Program-made: the position numbers and the translations under genes
Shown here: one piece after another, positions 1-11,699 of the stretch
Layout of the letters: each line of letters opens with the position of its first letter
Numbering within the stretch: position 1 is the first letter of the stretch
Source of the DNA: Azadirachta indica
Lineage: Eukaryota > Streptophyta > Magnoliopsida > Sapindales > Meliaceae
Assembly (NCBI GenBank): GCA_022749755.1
Contig: CM040442.1
Coordinates: forward strand, 1,824,663 to 1,888,662
Reading direction: 5' to 3'
DNA: 64,000 bases
Notes under the pieces: model-generated
Told to the model about the DNA's origin: nothing
The model's database searches: none
The model's input: the letters and a program-made list of their open reading frames with translations, nothing else

Positions 1-2750
1 TGTAAGTTACGACTCAAACAAAATCACATCTAGAGCTTAATTAACTAAGATATTAATTAATTAATTAATTAAATATCTTCTCTTGTAATCTAGTCAAAAT
101 CAAACAACTCATATCCATACGATACGAGGATTATGGCTAGCTACCAAATTAATTAATTAGATTAATTCCACCAATTACGCACAATAATTATGAGTTGGTC
201 ATCATGATGACTTGAATAATATTATTTTATCATCGTTTCAAATGCATGCATTAATGTATAATATTCAGGAAAAGATTAACAAAATTCAGCTGTCACTTTC
301 TTTTTCAACTTCATTTTTTAATTTATTTTATAGATGTAAGTAAGAAAAATGCACAAATATCCCTAAAAAGGTGAATTTAAATATAGTAATAAAATGTGAA
401 TAACAATGTATTTTCATTATCTAAAAACACGGCGCGATTCCTTCTGCATGCATCTCGCAAATAAAATTTTGTTAATTAATTTCCTCATCTTGCATATATA
501 AGCTAATTAAGCTTTATACGCATCTTGCATATATACAAGTCTCTAGAGTTTAACCTATTATACTATTTAGTCCCAATGATTTTAAAAATACCAATTAAAA
601 TTCTAATTTATTTTAAAGTGACAATTTTAATAATAGTTATTTAATAAAAAAATATTAAATCTTTAAGACTGGGCAAAATAAAATATATTTCTCTAAAACA
701 AATAACATATATTTTTCTAAAATAAATAATAATTTCTAGCATATTAAAAATAAATAATATATATTTTTTAGTTTATTACATTATATATATTTTAGCTATA
801 TATAAATAAATTTTAATCTAAATTATAATAATAGGTATTGTATTATAAATAAATTTTTTGTGCTTTTATTATTTATTTTCTAATACATAACTATTTATTT
901 AATTGATGTATTTTACAAATATTTTTTTATTTTATCAAATTTTAGGGACTTGTTAGATATTTTAAATAAAATAACTACCATTATATAGGTGTATAATTAT
1001 CAACTTTCAATAAATTAGGGTTTTTTACTGGTATTCTTGAAACCCCCATAACAAAGGAGGATATTAGACTAAACATTTGGGACTAAAAGATCTTTTACCC
1101 AATAGAAAATAAAGATCATATCTTCAAATATAATTAATCAAATGTATTAAAACATTCAAATTTGCGCTAAAGTGTTTTGTAGCCTATTTCTCTTTAATTT
1201 TACGATGGAAAATACTTTACAAGTATTATTGCAGGCTTGTATTAGGCTACGATAGGGATCCTTTTTATAGTAAAATTTTCCACATCTTAAACAATTTTTT
1301 CCTTTCCACTTCTATCAATCATTGAAGAGGTTTTAAAAACTTTCTCCACTAACCGCAAAATATAGAAGTAGTTAATTAATATTATCTTCAACTATCCTTG
1401 ATATAAGAACATGTTTTAATGTTTTATTAAAAAGAGATTGTAAGAGTTCTATCAATCATCCTTAAATGTAACAAAGATAGTGGATAATTATTACTCTAAT
1501 ATAATAATTATTATTGACATATGGGTCATATAATAAGAAAAAAAATTCTTAAACAAACTGCTGATTAAGAATGTTTATGTATACTTAATCTCAAATTATA
1601 TAATCATTTAATGACTTGAATTTTAAATTAAGCATTTCATAACATTACGTTACAATGCATAAAACTTACAATTTTTTTTTTTTAGCAGCATAAAGAATTG
1701 GGATGAAAGGTGGTGTTGCAAATTGATTTTGGAAGCAAATTTACAATTATTTTCAATCTCACAAACATAATAATGAAGAGTTTGGTGTTCTGTAAATTGA
1801 TTTGGTGTTGATTAGTGAATTTGTAATAGTTAATGGATGTAGAAGAATTTGAGTGATGTTATGGATCTTTTAGGATTTTCTATTGTATTTTTTATGTGTT
1901 TTTTTTTTTTTTAATTAGTGAATAGCGTTAACAGATATATTTTGTCATAGCTTGATTTTTCAATTAAATAAGATTTATTTTATCAAATATTTAAATTTTT
2001 CTTAGACTAATTTGTAAAATACGATTGATAATTGGTCAAGCCCATTATTTAGATTCTTTTATTTATCGTTATATATTTTAATATTCGGAGAAAGATTAAA
2101 AATAATTGTGCTGCCACTTATTTTTTCAACATTATTTTGTTAGTTTATTTTATAAAAGTAAGTAAGAAAAATGCAAGTGGTTGTGTGTGTCTGTATATCA
2201 AAATTTCAACTTCAAATCTATGATAAGCAATTGTTCAAATGACAATTGATATTGGCAATATTGTGTAGAACATTCAAGAAGGACTCTAATAATAACCACA
2301 GTGACACAAACGAAAGACATTTAATGGCAATCAATGATAGTCGGTGACGGTCAACGATAGAGGTCAGCTCAATTGTAAGTTGCTCGATAGAAAAATGACG
2401 TGTACAAAATTTTAAAATAGGTGGGAGGGTAAATTGATAAGTGTCCTGAAAAAATAACAACTTTAGTCACAAAACTAACTTCAAAGGGTATTGGTATTTG
2501 AAAAACAATAGGATATAAGAGAATATTAAGCCAAACAATAAGGTGGGTCTTGAACAATCTCTCTTTTTAAAATAATAATAAAAGTTAGTTACTATAATAA
2601 TGTATATAAATATGTTTGAATCTATAAGCAAATAGGTTTTATTTATACTTGAATTTACTGGAGGATAGTTTTTAACAGTTCCTATGGCCTTTGAAAATAA
2701 TTTTTAAAATATAATAGAAGTCAGCAACTATAATGGTGTGTACCTATTTA
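1..2750. other. AT-rich intergenic DNA, no gene seen
   Basis: No open frame here resembles a known protein and no splice-linked exon set was found. The stretch is dominated by TTAATTAA-type runs and A/T homopolymers. Two blocks are repeated within it: about 262-355 resembles about 2,083-2,175 (an AAAGATTAA...AAGTAAGAAAAATGCA pattern). A third block, at 1,724-1,860, recurs upstream of the terpene synthase gene. The short open frames at 2,218-2,557 on the minus strand look like chance frames. Confidence 0.6.
1724..1860 (+). repeat. Dispersed repeat shared with terpene synthase upstream region
   Basis: This block matches 44,392-44,520 in the same orientation almost base for base, starting at TTTTGGAAGCAAATTTACA and running to a GAAGAATTTG(A/G)GTGA segment. 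The second copy lies about 0.3-0.4 kb upstream of the terpene synthase start. The copy here could be a mobile-element fragment or the remains of a related promoter whose gene lies left of the window. Nothing in it looks coding. Confidence 0.75.
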
Positions 2751-2752
2751 GG

Positions 2753-2937
2753 GAAAGGATCAGGGGGCCTTCTTTTTAACATAAAATTTTACATCATTTT
2801 TAAGCCATTGGATGTAAACACATCAAATTGTTGTGATATACATTACTTATAGTGCATTAATTATGCATTTTGGATATGCCAAAATCTACAGTGGCTTACA
2901 AATGATGAAAAATTTGTGTAAAAAAAAAAAACCCTCA
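2753..2937. mobile_element. MITE copy 1, inverted-repeat element
   Basis: The left end (AAGGATCAGGGGGCCTTC, then TTTTACATCATTT and TAAGCCATTGGATGT) is repeated in inverted orientation at the right end (AGTGGCTTACAAATGATG, then a poly-A stretch and CCCTCAATATA). It has no coding capacity. The ends and the internal ACATCAT...CATTGGAT motif are shared with the two elements that follow, so this is one family of short non-autonomous DNA transposons. Confidence 0.6.
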
Positions 2938-2947
2938 ATATATAGAT

Positions 2948-3160
2948 AAGGAAGGATCAACAGCCCCCCCTTTTTTTTTACACCTTTTAACATCAATTTT
3001 TAATCCTTAAATCTAGCCACTTCTTATAGTTGAAATTGAATATGAAACATATAATTACCATAATTAATACACATGGTCAAATTATATTTCAACCATTTGA
3101 TGTGGACCTATAAATGATGTAAATATTTGTGTAAAAAAAGGGCTCTAATCCTTCCTCTAT
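2948..3160. mobile_element. MITE copy 2, inverted-repeat element
   Basis: The left end AAGGAAGGATCAACAGCC pairs with the right end GGGCTCTAATCCTTCCT. The inner arms contain TTTTTTACACC...AACATCA and its inverted counterpart TGATGTAAATATTTGTGTAAA. It begins about 10 bases after copy 1 and ends at a GT-rich microsatellite. It is non-coding and about 0.2 kb long, as expected for a MITE. The superfamily is not certain. Confidence 0.6.
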
Positions 3161-3167
3161 ATGTGTC

Positions 3168-3222
3168 TCTGTGTGTGTCTGTGTGTGTGTGTGTCTGTGT
3201 GTGTGTATGTGTGTGTCTTAAT
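3168..3222. repeat. GT-rich microsatellite
   Basis: Interrupted (GT)n with CT units, directly after MITE copy 2. More simple repeats follow: (AT)n at about 3,318-3,337, (GT)n at about 3,529-3,553 and about 3,790-3,805, and (AT)n at about 4,124-4,155. Confidence 0.85.
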
Positions 3223-3914
3223 AGTATTACACAATAATGCTCAAAATAATTTCACATATCAGTTAACTTATAAACTTAATTCACTGAATTAAAAAGGAAA
3301 TAAGCTATAACCAAATATATATATATATATATATATAATTCAATGTGTAAAAGTAAAAATCTAAAACAAAAAAATCCAAAAACATATAAGTATGTCAATT
3401 ACAAAATGATCCAACAAATTCAACTCAATCTTTCCTTAGCATCTCATTAATCTCTTTTTATCTGTATATTTTTCTTCAAAATGCACAAGATAATGGATGC
3501 ATGCATTACTCTTAACATTATTTTAGTAGTGTGTGTGTGTGTGTGTGTGTGTGAGAACATGGGATCCACAATAATAATGTAATATAGTGTGTTTGCTAGG
3601 TCTCTTACTAAATGTCTTGTGATGTAACATAAAGTATGTACGAATTGTAAAATAGATTCCTAAAGGTAAAGAAAAATATTGTAATAGTTATGTTTTGGGC
3701 TTCTTATTTATCAAATGGGACCCTTAGTATCATATGAGAGTAGAGTGTTTTGAATGTAAAATCCTTTGTGTAATAAAAGATCCTGTTTTGTGTGTGTGTG
3801 TGTGTATAAGTAAGCAAGTATGCATGCATGCATGGCTCTTAATGTTATTTTAGCATGTATATATCGATGCATGCATACATACATAAATACATACTTACAT
3901 ATATATATATATAT

Positions 3915-4121
3915 AAGGGTAAGATCAATGGCTCTCTTTTTTTACATCAAATGTAGGCCGTTGGATTTAAGCATATCTAACAATTGACATTGTATCTGAT
4001 ATATGTATTAATTATACATTAATTACATGATCAGATGCAATTTCAATTATTAGATGTACTTAGATCCAACAACCTACATTTGATGTAAAAAATTATATAA
4101 AAAGATAAGCCATTGATCCTA

Positions 4122-4124
<3 letters not shown>
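3915..4124. mobile_element. MITE copy 3, near-perfect inverted repeat between TA runs
   Basis: The left arm (GGTAAGATCAATGGCT, T-run, TTACATCAAATGTAGG, GTTGGAT) recurs inverted at the right end (ATCCAACAACCTACATTTG, ATGTAA, AGCCATTGATCCTACC). The element lies between TATATA runs on both sides, consistent with a TA target, though the low-complexity flanks make the exact duplication unclear. It is the best preserved of the three related elements, has no coding capacity and could fold as one long hairpin. Confidence 0.75.
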
Positions 4125-4166
<42 letters not shown>

Positions 4167-4169
4167 TAC

Positions 4170-7100
4170 ACACATAGAGGGGTGGAGCTCTTCAGGGGGT
4201 TAGAGGGGACAATAGGTGCCAAGGCACCATTAAATTTTTTAATAAAATATTAATTTCTTTTATGATCTTAATTAGAAGATGAAAAAAATTTATTTGGACC
4301 CCCAAATTTCTTTTAAAGGTTTGGTATTTTAGATTAAAATTAATGTCTTTCTATTTTTTTATATTTTAATTATATATTTTTAAATTACATAATGATAATT
4401 AGTTAAATATATTGTTGATATATAAAAATTGACCACGAACCCAAGCTCAAGTCTAAGGTTAAACTATGTCATCTCGCTCAGGTAATGTATACAAAATCAT
4501 AAGTGTGCCTAAGCTATTATTTAGGGCTCAAGTTATAAGTAGTGGTTGGAAGGTAAAAGTAAGCTCAAGTCTTACTCAAATTAATATAATATCCTAAACC
4601 TAATCCACTTAAGGAACATTTAAGCCCAAAGGGTCCGTTATATGATTAGGTTAATACATAAAAAATATAAAAGTCCTAAAAGCTTTTTTTCTTTTTAAAG
4701 CCCAAAACCTTATTTTAATTATAAGTTTAATTAAAATAAATATTTTATTTTTATTAGAATTAATTAGCATAAGTGTTTTATTATAAATATTACTTTTAAA
4801 CACCTTTTTTAAATATGATTAAATTACACTAATTTAGTTCTTGAATAAAGTTTTGTCTTAGGAAGGCAACTTGCATTAGAATAGGATTGTGTGAACTAGT
4901 CTTATTCTACTACAACTCTATGTTACACACTATATGAACCCGTGATTTCCACATTCAAGGGGTAATACATAATCATCCTAAGTATCCAACGCTAGTTAGC
5001 TTAAATTGCTCAAGAAACACGTACTTCAAGAACATTATCTTCTTCGTAGCAATGTCACTACTACAAAAATGTCAAAAAGGGCACCTCATGACAACATTTT
5101 TTTATCAACAAAAGTCCAATCATTAACCATTGGTAGTAACCTCGCATTATTGGTTTATGATAGAAGTGATATTATCACACTTTGTGATACTTTATTATTA
5201 TGAATCTGTAATAAATTTTGTGTCTATCATAAATTTATGATAAACTTTTAATATAATATTTTCAAGATTTGTCTATTTTTTTTGCATTCATATTTTTGGT
5301 TTGAAGATTTGTACAGTTCTATATCCGATTTATTTTTGGTTTTTTTCCCCTTTTATTCTGTTTTTTTTTTTATTTTTGCATTTGTGATATTTGTTTTTCA
5401 TTTGTTCCATTTTTTTAATTTATATTTCTAATTTTGTTAATTTTCATTCATATTTAATATTTATTAATGCAAATAAATGAATTTGACACCAAAAATAATA
5501 AGTAAAATTACAATAATATTATTATAAATTAAACCATGCTACTACAATATCAGCCCAAATTTGAATATACCGACAACATCCAAATCTACAATTTACCTCA
5601 ACATCAACATCCAATTCTAGAATTCACCTCACAACATCAATTCAAATCTAAATCCACTCAAATTTTGTTACATTAACATCCAAATCCACAACTTAATCCA
5701 AAAAAAATACTCAAATTTACACCTAACCCATAACAGTTTGAACAAAATTAACAACATCAAGCTCAGATTTGAAGTGCATTTTTAAACTCTCAGAAAATTA
5801 ACAATTTAAATGAAATTAAACAAACATTCTACAAGAAGCTGTTGACCTCTCAAAAAGATGTTGCTTGCCTTTGTTATACATATTCTGCCACAACAAATAA
5901 TAATTTAAATTAAATTTTAACTGAAACTAACAAAGTAAAAACAAGCTGGTGCACAAATTATTGTACGGTGATGTATATTGAAAAAGAACTATTCTAGCAA
6001 ATAGCAGAATAGAAAGATGAGGTTCACAATATTAATATTCTGTCAATTTATAAATAAATTAACAGTTAAGAGAAGTCTATGAAAGAAAGTTATCATCTAC
6101 TTCGCACAAAGAGAAGTCTATAAAAAATAATTAAAATCATTTATTCACTAATTTGATTAACAAACACTCAAACAGTATATTATTTTTCTTTTATTATAAT
6201 AAAAAATCGATAAGGAATAAATTTAATTTAAAATTACTTACTAGTGAAAAGCAATACACCATATTTAATTAACAAGAAATTAATAATAAAAAATAAAACT
6301 CTTTTCTGTCTTTTGTCTTTATGTTTTGTGTCTAAATTAATAAATACTAGTAATTTTGTATTGTGTAGTGCAAAGTAGCAGACAAGTTATAGACCAACAG
6401 GAAGATACTTATAAATTATAATGGAGATTAAATAATAAATTATTATTAATAATAATAATTAAAATTAAAATGAATTCTATAGTAAAGATCATTTGTCATC
6501 CGTCCAGCCAGCTAGCCTGCACTGCCTGATGTGCTGGAAAATATGCTTCGCTTTGGCTTTACAGATGAAGCACTCTGCATGAATGAATATATATTAATTT
6601 AACAGAGCATTATATCATAAATTAAAAATAGACCTGTACCTCCAGCAGAACAAAATGGCAACTGCTTGCTACTATTGCTTTTTTTTTTTTCCTCTTTTTT
6701 CTTTCCATTATTTCTGTTCCTGTTGATACATCTTTGCTGCTACTGTTTGCCGTCAATTCTGCTGACTTTTTTTTTTTTCAACTGTTGAGCAATTTTAGTT
6801 GCTACTGTTTGCTGTCAATACTTCTGCTGCTGGTTTTGCTACATTTTTGCTGCTACTGTGATGCTACTCTTTTCCCCTTATACAAGCTAACAGCCTCATA
6901 CAAAAATACCCCAATAGAAACTGCGATCTCCATAACATAAATTAGAAGAAACAAATATTAACAGTGCCTTTATGTGTGTTCATCTCAAAATTCAGATTCA
7001 TGACCTCTTATGTATTTTGTTTAATCTTAATTGACATCTTGAAATCGTTCAACTCCCTCATAAATGCAATAGGAAGGCCTAATTTCAATATGCCACAACA

Positions 7101-10100
7101 GATACTACTAACTATATATATCACAGTGAAATAATCTATAGTAGAAACTGCATACGGATTCGCAAAGTTAATGAGATTACCTTTTTCATGATGCCTTCGT
7201 TGATATGCCTGGATATCACCACAATCAACATAAGTAAATTATTAAAGCACAACACTCAACAAGGGTAACTGAGATACAACTAGACAAACTATGTTGTTCA
7301 TTGTGTTGTAGAACAAGATGGGGCTTGTGTCAATGGTTGAGTACCAACACACAACCTGCAATTTTCATGAACCTGCAACTTCAATTAAGCAAGGCAAACA
7401 CTTCTATAATAGAACAATGTAAGAGCATCCATTCTTACAAAGTTTGTTCTATGTACATAAAAATATTTTATCCACATAAGCAGTTTACTAATGCCACATG
7501 GGGAGAGATAAGATTGTTCAGTTCATGTTCGAAATCTGAAAATCAGATAAGTAAAATATACTATTACTTTAAACGGAACTTTCAGAATCTTATCAAAAAA
7601 AAAATTGTTTTAATTGTCACTTAAAAGAAAAAATCATTGTGATTAGAGATATAATTAATAAATATTTAAAAATTTAAATTAATTTGAATAGAATTTATTT
7701 TCATTAGATTGATTATGTGTGCATTTATTGTGACTAGAGATATCCTTAATGTGTATATTAATTGTGATTAGGTAGAGAATTAATAAATATTTTAATAATT
7801 ATTTTGATTTTTAATTAATTTATATACATGTATAAAAATAGTTTCATTTTGTCCTTATTGTATCTTTTACATAGTAGTATTATTGAGTACGTTTTGCTAA
7901 AAGTTTGCCTTTTCCATTAAATTTACGGAAGATTCCTAATACCGGGGGGTTTTAGATATTATATTGTATTAGGGGAAAAATGTAATAAGTTTAGGACTAA
8001 GAGGGGGGAAATGATAAATGTCTTTATTTCCAATATATTTGGGACTAAAATGTTACTTAAAAAGTTTATTTTATTTTATTATTTTAAAAAAATTAGAAAT
8101 AAAAATATTATCTATTCAAATTAAAATATTTACAATTAATTTAGATAAAATTATATATTAAAATGCTAATAACCTTCTTTCTTTCTTTTTTTTTTTTTTT
8201 TAACTTTCTTAATATTATTACAAATTAAGATAACAAAATTTTTTTAAAATTTTTTAATCAAAATTATATTAAACTATTAAAAAGAATATAAACATATATA
8301 TTCTTCATTATATTTATGCAACAATAAATTTAATTTATATATTTTAATTAATTAATTTTATTTTATTTAAATTTTTTTTATTCTAATATTCTATAAGTAC
8401 TATTAACCCTCTTTTTCTTGTCAATAATTATTTACATTTTTACTACTTATTAATTTTTAATATTTTAATTTGAGTAAAAATCCAATATTTTTCAAAAGAC
8501 AGGAGAATTTGTGCATAAAGATATCTAAATAAATTGAGGTAAACCTACATAAATATTTTGTAATAAAAAGGAGAATAATAAATTATAATATGTGAATTTA
8601 ATTTATTATTGTGTCAATAAAAATAATATAAATTTTTTAATATACATCAAATAGATTATTATACATATTTTTTATGATTTATGAGCATTTTAGTATATAA
8701 TTTTATCCAAATTTTTTGTTAACATTTTAAGTTAAATAAATAATATTTTTATTTTTAAAATTTTTAAAACAATAAAGTAAAATAAACTTTTTAAAGTTTA
8801 ACATTATAGTTTCAAATATATTAGAAATAAGGATTGGATTACAATTATTACAAGAAAAAAAATCTTTTGCTGCTGATTTTTAATCTGTCACAAATAATGA
8901 ATTATTTGAATTTAAACGCAATTCTGTCGCAAAAAAGTATATTATTTACAATCAAAATCAAATATCAATTCACAAAAAAATGATTGTTAATTTTATTACC
9001 ATAATGACCAGTTTAATAAAAATATAGTAACTCTATAGATTTATTTTTATTAAAAAAATGAATATTATTATTTTATCAATTACATATTAGGCCCTAATAA
9101 GTGGGACTAAATTGTTTATTTATATTAAACTATATATCAAATGCTAATTATTTAGATATTGAAGATGCAAATGTTATTTTACGTTAACATTTTAAAATTA
9201 TCTTTACTTTTTCCTCGCTCTGGGTCTCATGTCTTTGCAAATCAACATTCTCCTCATTTTGTATATAATTCAATATGATTTAAGCGTAATGCTGGGAATG
9301 TTTGGATGAATAAAATTCCATAGGGATGATTTTTAGGATGAACAAAATTTAAAAATTGTAAGTGCCAAATTTCTGATTCATAATTAATTTAGCATTAATT
9401 GTTATTTTATAATATACTTAGCGATATTGTATCTGTGAAAAGCCTTTGCTTTATCACAAGAATCTGTATGAATCATAATTTTGTATTGCGTTCAAAGTGC
9501 AATCATGCCAAAAATTGATTTGTTTTATTTCATGATTGCGACAAATTAAAATGGATACTGTGTTTAAAATCTCAAATCCATTAGCAGGATTCTCCTTTTT
9601 GCCTTTCTCTGAAACAGAAATTAGATTAGCCTAATTTTTTTATTTAATTGGGTTGACTTGCATAGCCTGTACTGTCTATGTTATTATGATATCATATTCA
9701 TAGCCAAGACAATTCTCAGAATCAATGCACAAAGTTTGTTTATCGAAAGAAGTTTTACCAAGGCCTAAGATTTAAAAGTCACTTAACACCGATTTTTTTA
9801 TTAATTTAACTAAATTTGTGGTAGTTCTATGTAGCTATTAGCATTTTGATGACCTATGGTCTTTAGGATCTTCTGGTTTTTAGAGGTTTCTTCTAAATGA
9901 ATATTGCTTGGATTATCTTTTGTCCTGCTGATTCTTATCTCTTTATTCTTGGCACATTCTTCTATATACGTTTTATTGCCAAAATGTCTGGCAAGATAAT
10001 TTTCTTTTTCTTGATGTATTTTTATTCAATTAGACTTCTGAATATCAAGTTCTACATAAGCATGCTTAGGACCCTCTATTAAGTTTATTCAGCACCAGGA

Positions 10101-10690
10101 ATCTGCTTATGTTATTGAGTATTGTGTCTCTTCAAAATAGCTAGACTGAATTATAGTGTTGGGCTGAGTTGATTATGAATCCCAAATTGTAGTTGTATAA
10201 TTAAGTATGAATCCCAAATTGTGGTAGAAATATCCTAGCAACCGCTTTTATTTTTATTTTAACTTAGTTATTTTTGTGGAAAGCAGTAGGGGTATTTAGA
10301 CAATACACTGAAGCTTTGTGGATAAATAAGTAGAAGTAATTTTCGTTAAGAGCTTGTTGTATCATTAGCTAGATAATCGTTGGATTACCTTCTGTATTTA
10401 ATAACATTTTTAGTTGCTAGGACTGATCTAATATCTAATTTTTGGTTTATATATATAAACTTCTTTGTTAAAAATTTTTTAGTTTTCTTTCTGTTGCAGG
10501 CCAAAATCTGTAAATTTTGACTTTGAAGAACTCTTTGTTTCCCTCTCTTTGAAGTAAACAAAAATAAGAGTCACATCACATGGAAAACGTAAACTCAAAC
10601 AAAATAATTTTTTTCTTCTGCTTACACCACACAGACAGAAAAATTTTATAAAAGATCTGCCTAATTGTATTGTCAGATGGGTGTTTTTTT
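4170..10690. other. Long AT-rich intergenic tract, no gene recognised
   Basis: About 6.5 kb without a recognisable gene. At 4,180-4,320 there is transposon-like sequence. At 5,056 a CACTACTACAAAAA string resembles a CACTA-transposon end but has no partner. At 5,550-5,760 there is a degenerate CAACATC/CCAAATC-rich stretch, and at 6,680-6,860 a poly-T and TTGCTGCTACTG-rich stretch. The open frame at 7,301-7,624 (107 codons) has no recognisable domain. Segments near 1,010-1,095, 7,930-8,060 and 9,090-9,110 share GGGACTAAA-type text common in plant repeats. Confidence 0.5.
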
Positions 10691-10733
10691 TGTACTGCCT
10701 ATGTGCTTAATCTAATTGTACTGGTAAATGTAG

Positions 10734-11662
10734 TTCTTTGATGTGGATGGAGAGACAAAAAGATTCTTTTATCATACTCCACCACAAGGATTGGAAATCT
10801 TTTTGGATATATTTTATCATAAAATTTTTGGGTGTAATATAAAACCTGCTCTTTGTTTTTCTTGTTTAGATTTTGTTTGTGTTTTATTTGATGTTCCTTA
10901 TCCATGTCTCTCATTCGTCTTTGTTGAAGATATGGAGAGGGCAATTACTAGATACCGATTTAAATTATTTTCACGTTTCTCATTCTTTACGTTTTAAATT
11001 ATTTCAGGGAGGATTAATATCATCACTGGTCCTAATTACTCAGGAAAAAGTATCTAATAAAGCAGTAAGTAAGGATACTCTTTTCTACTGGGGAAGTAAC
11101 ATCTCTCTCTCCCTCCATCTATCCCTGAAGTTTATTGATTTTGACAATTTTACCGATAATTATGTGCATACAAAACTGATAATTATGTGCATATAAAACT
11201 GATTTGCTATTCATAACTATTAGTAATAGTTTAGTGCAACATTTGTTAAGTTGCAACTGTTAAAATATAAGGCTATATGTGTAGCAAGAGCATTCATTCA
11301 TTTATAGCCATGTAGATACCACCTTGGACGTTGATTCTTTCGCTATGAAAATGGCCAGTGACTGTGTATACACAAAAGATTTTCCAGTCATCATCGTAAG
11401 TTTTATCCATTAAGAAAGAGCTTTTTGTTTTTTCACAGGTAGCTTTGATTGTATTCCTTAGCCACATAGGAAGTTTCGTTCCCGCTGTTTCTGCTACCGT
11501 TGGATTGACTGATCGGCGTTTTCCTGCATACTTTTGACATATTTTCTTTGAGATGACTACTATCTATCTATATTTAGTTACTCATGATCAAACAAATCAC
11601 CATTCTGTTCTGATAGGATATGACTGTAGAGCAATTAACATTTATGATTGACCTACATCAAC
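10734..11662 (+). pseudogene. MSH5 (meiotic MutS homologue) pseudogene fragment
   Basis: Several former exons of MSH5 lie in order on the plus strand. At 10,734-10,830 the translation gives FDVDGETKRFFYHT and IFYHK, matching the region before the ATPase domain. At about 10,930 it gives DMERAITR. At 11,007-11,055 it gives GRINIITGPNYSGKSI, containing the Walker A loop (GPNYSGKS), followed at once by two stop codons. At 11,446-11,520 it gives VALIVFLSHIGSFVP and ATVGLTDR. At 11,620-11,662 it gives MTVEQLTFMIDLHQ. MSH5 pairs with MSH4 to stabilise meiotic crossover intermediates. Here the core between DMERAITR and the Walker exon is missing, stops interrupt the reading frame, and the upstream and downstream parts of the gene are absent. 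It cannot encode MSH5. A relocated or transposon-captured fragment is likely. Confidence 0.85.
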
Positions 11663-11699
11663 GAGGGTGGTTAGGGAATTTAATATTAATGCATTCTGA

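Noticed and set aside
5056..5075. CACTACTACAAAAA, resembling a CACTA transposon terminus
   Set aside because: No inverted partner terminus or 3-base target duplication could be found in the following kilobases.
7301..7624. 107-codon plus-strand open frame
   Set aside because: No domain, no splice context and no codon-pattern support; AT-rich DNA of this size produces such frames by chance.
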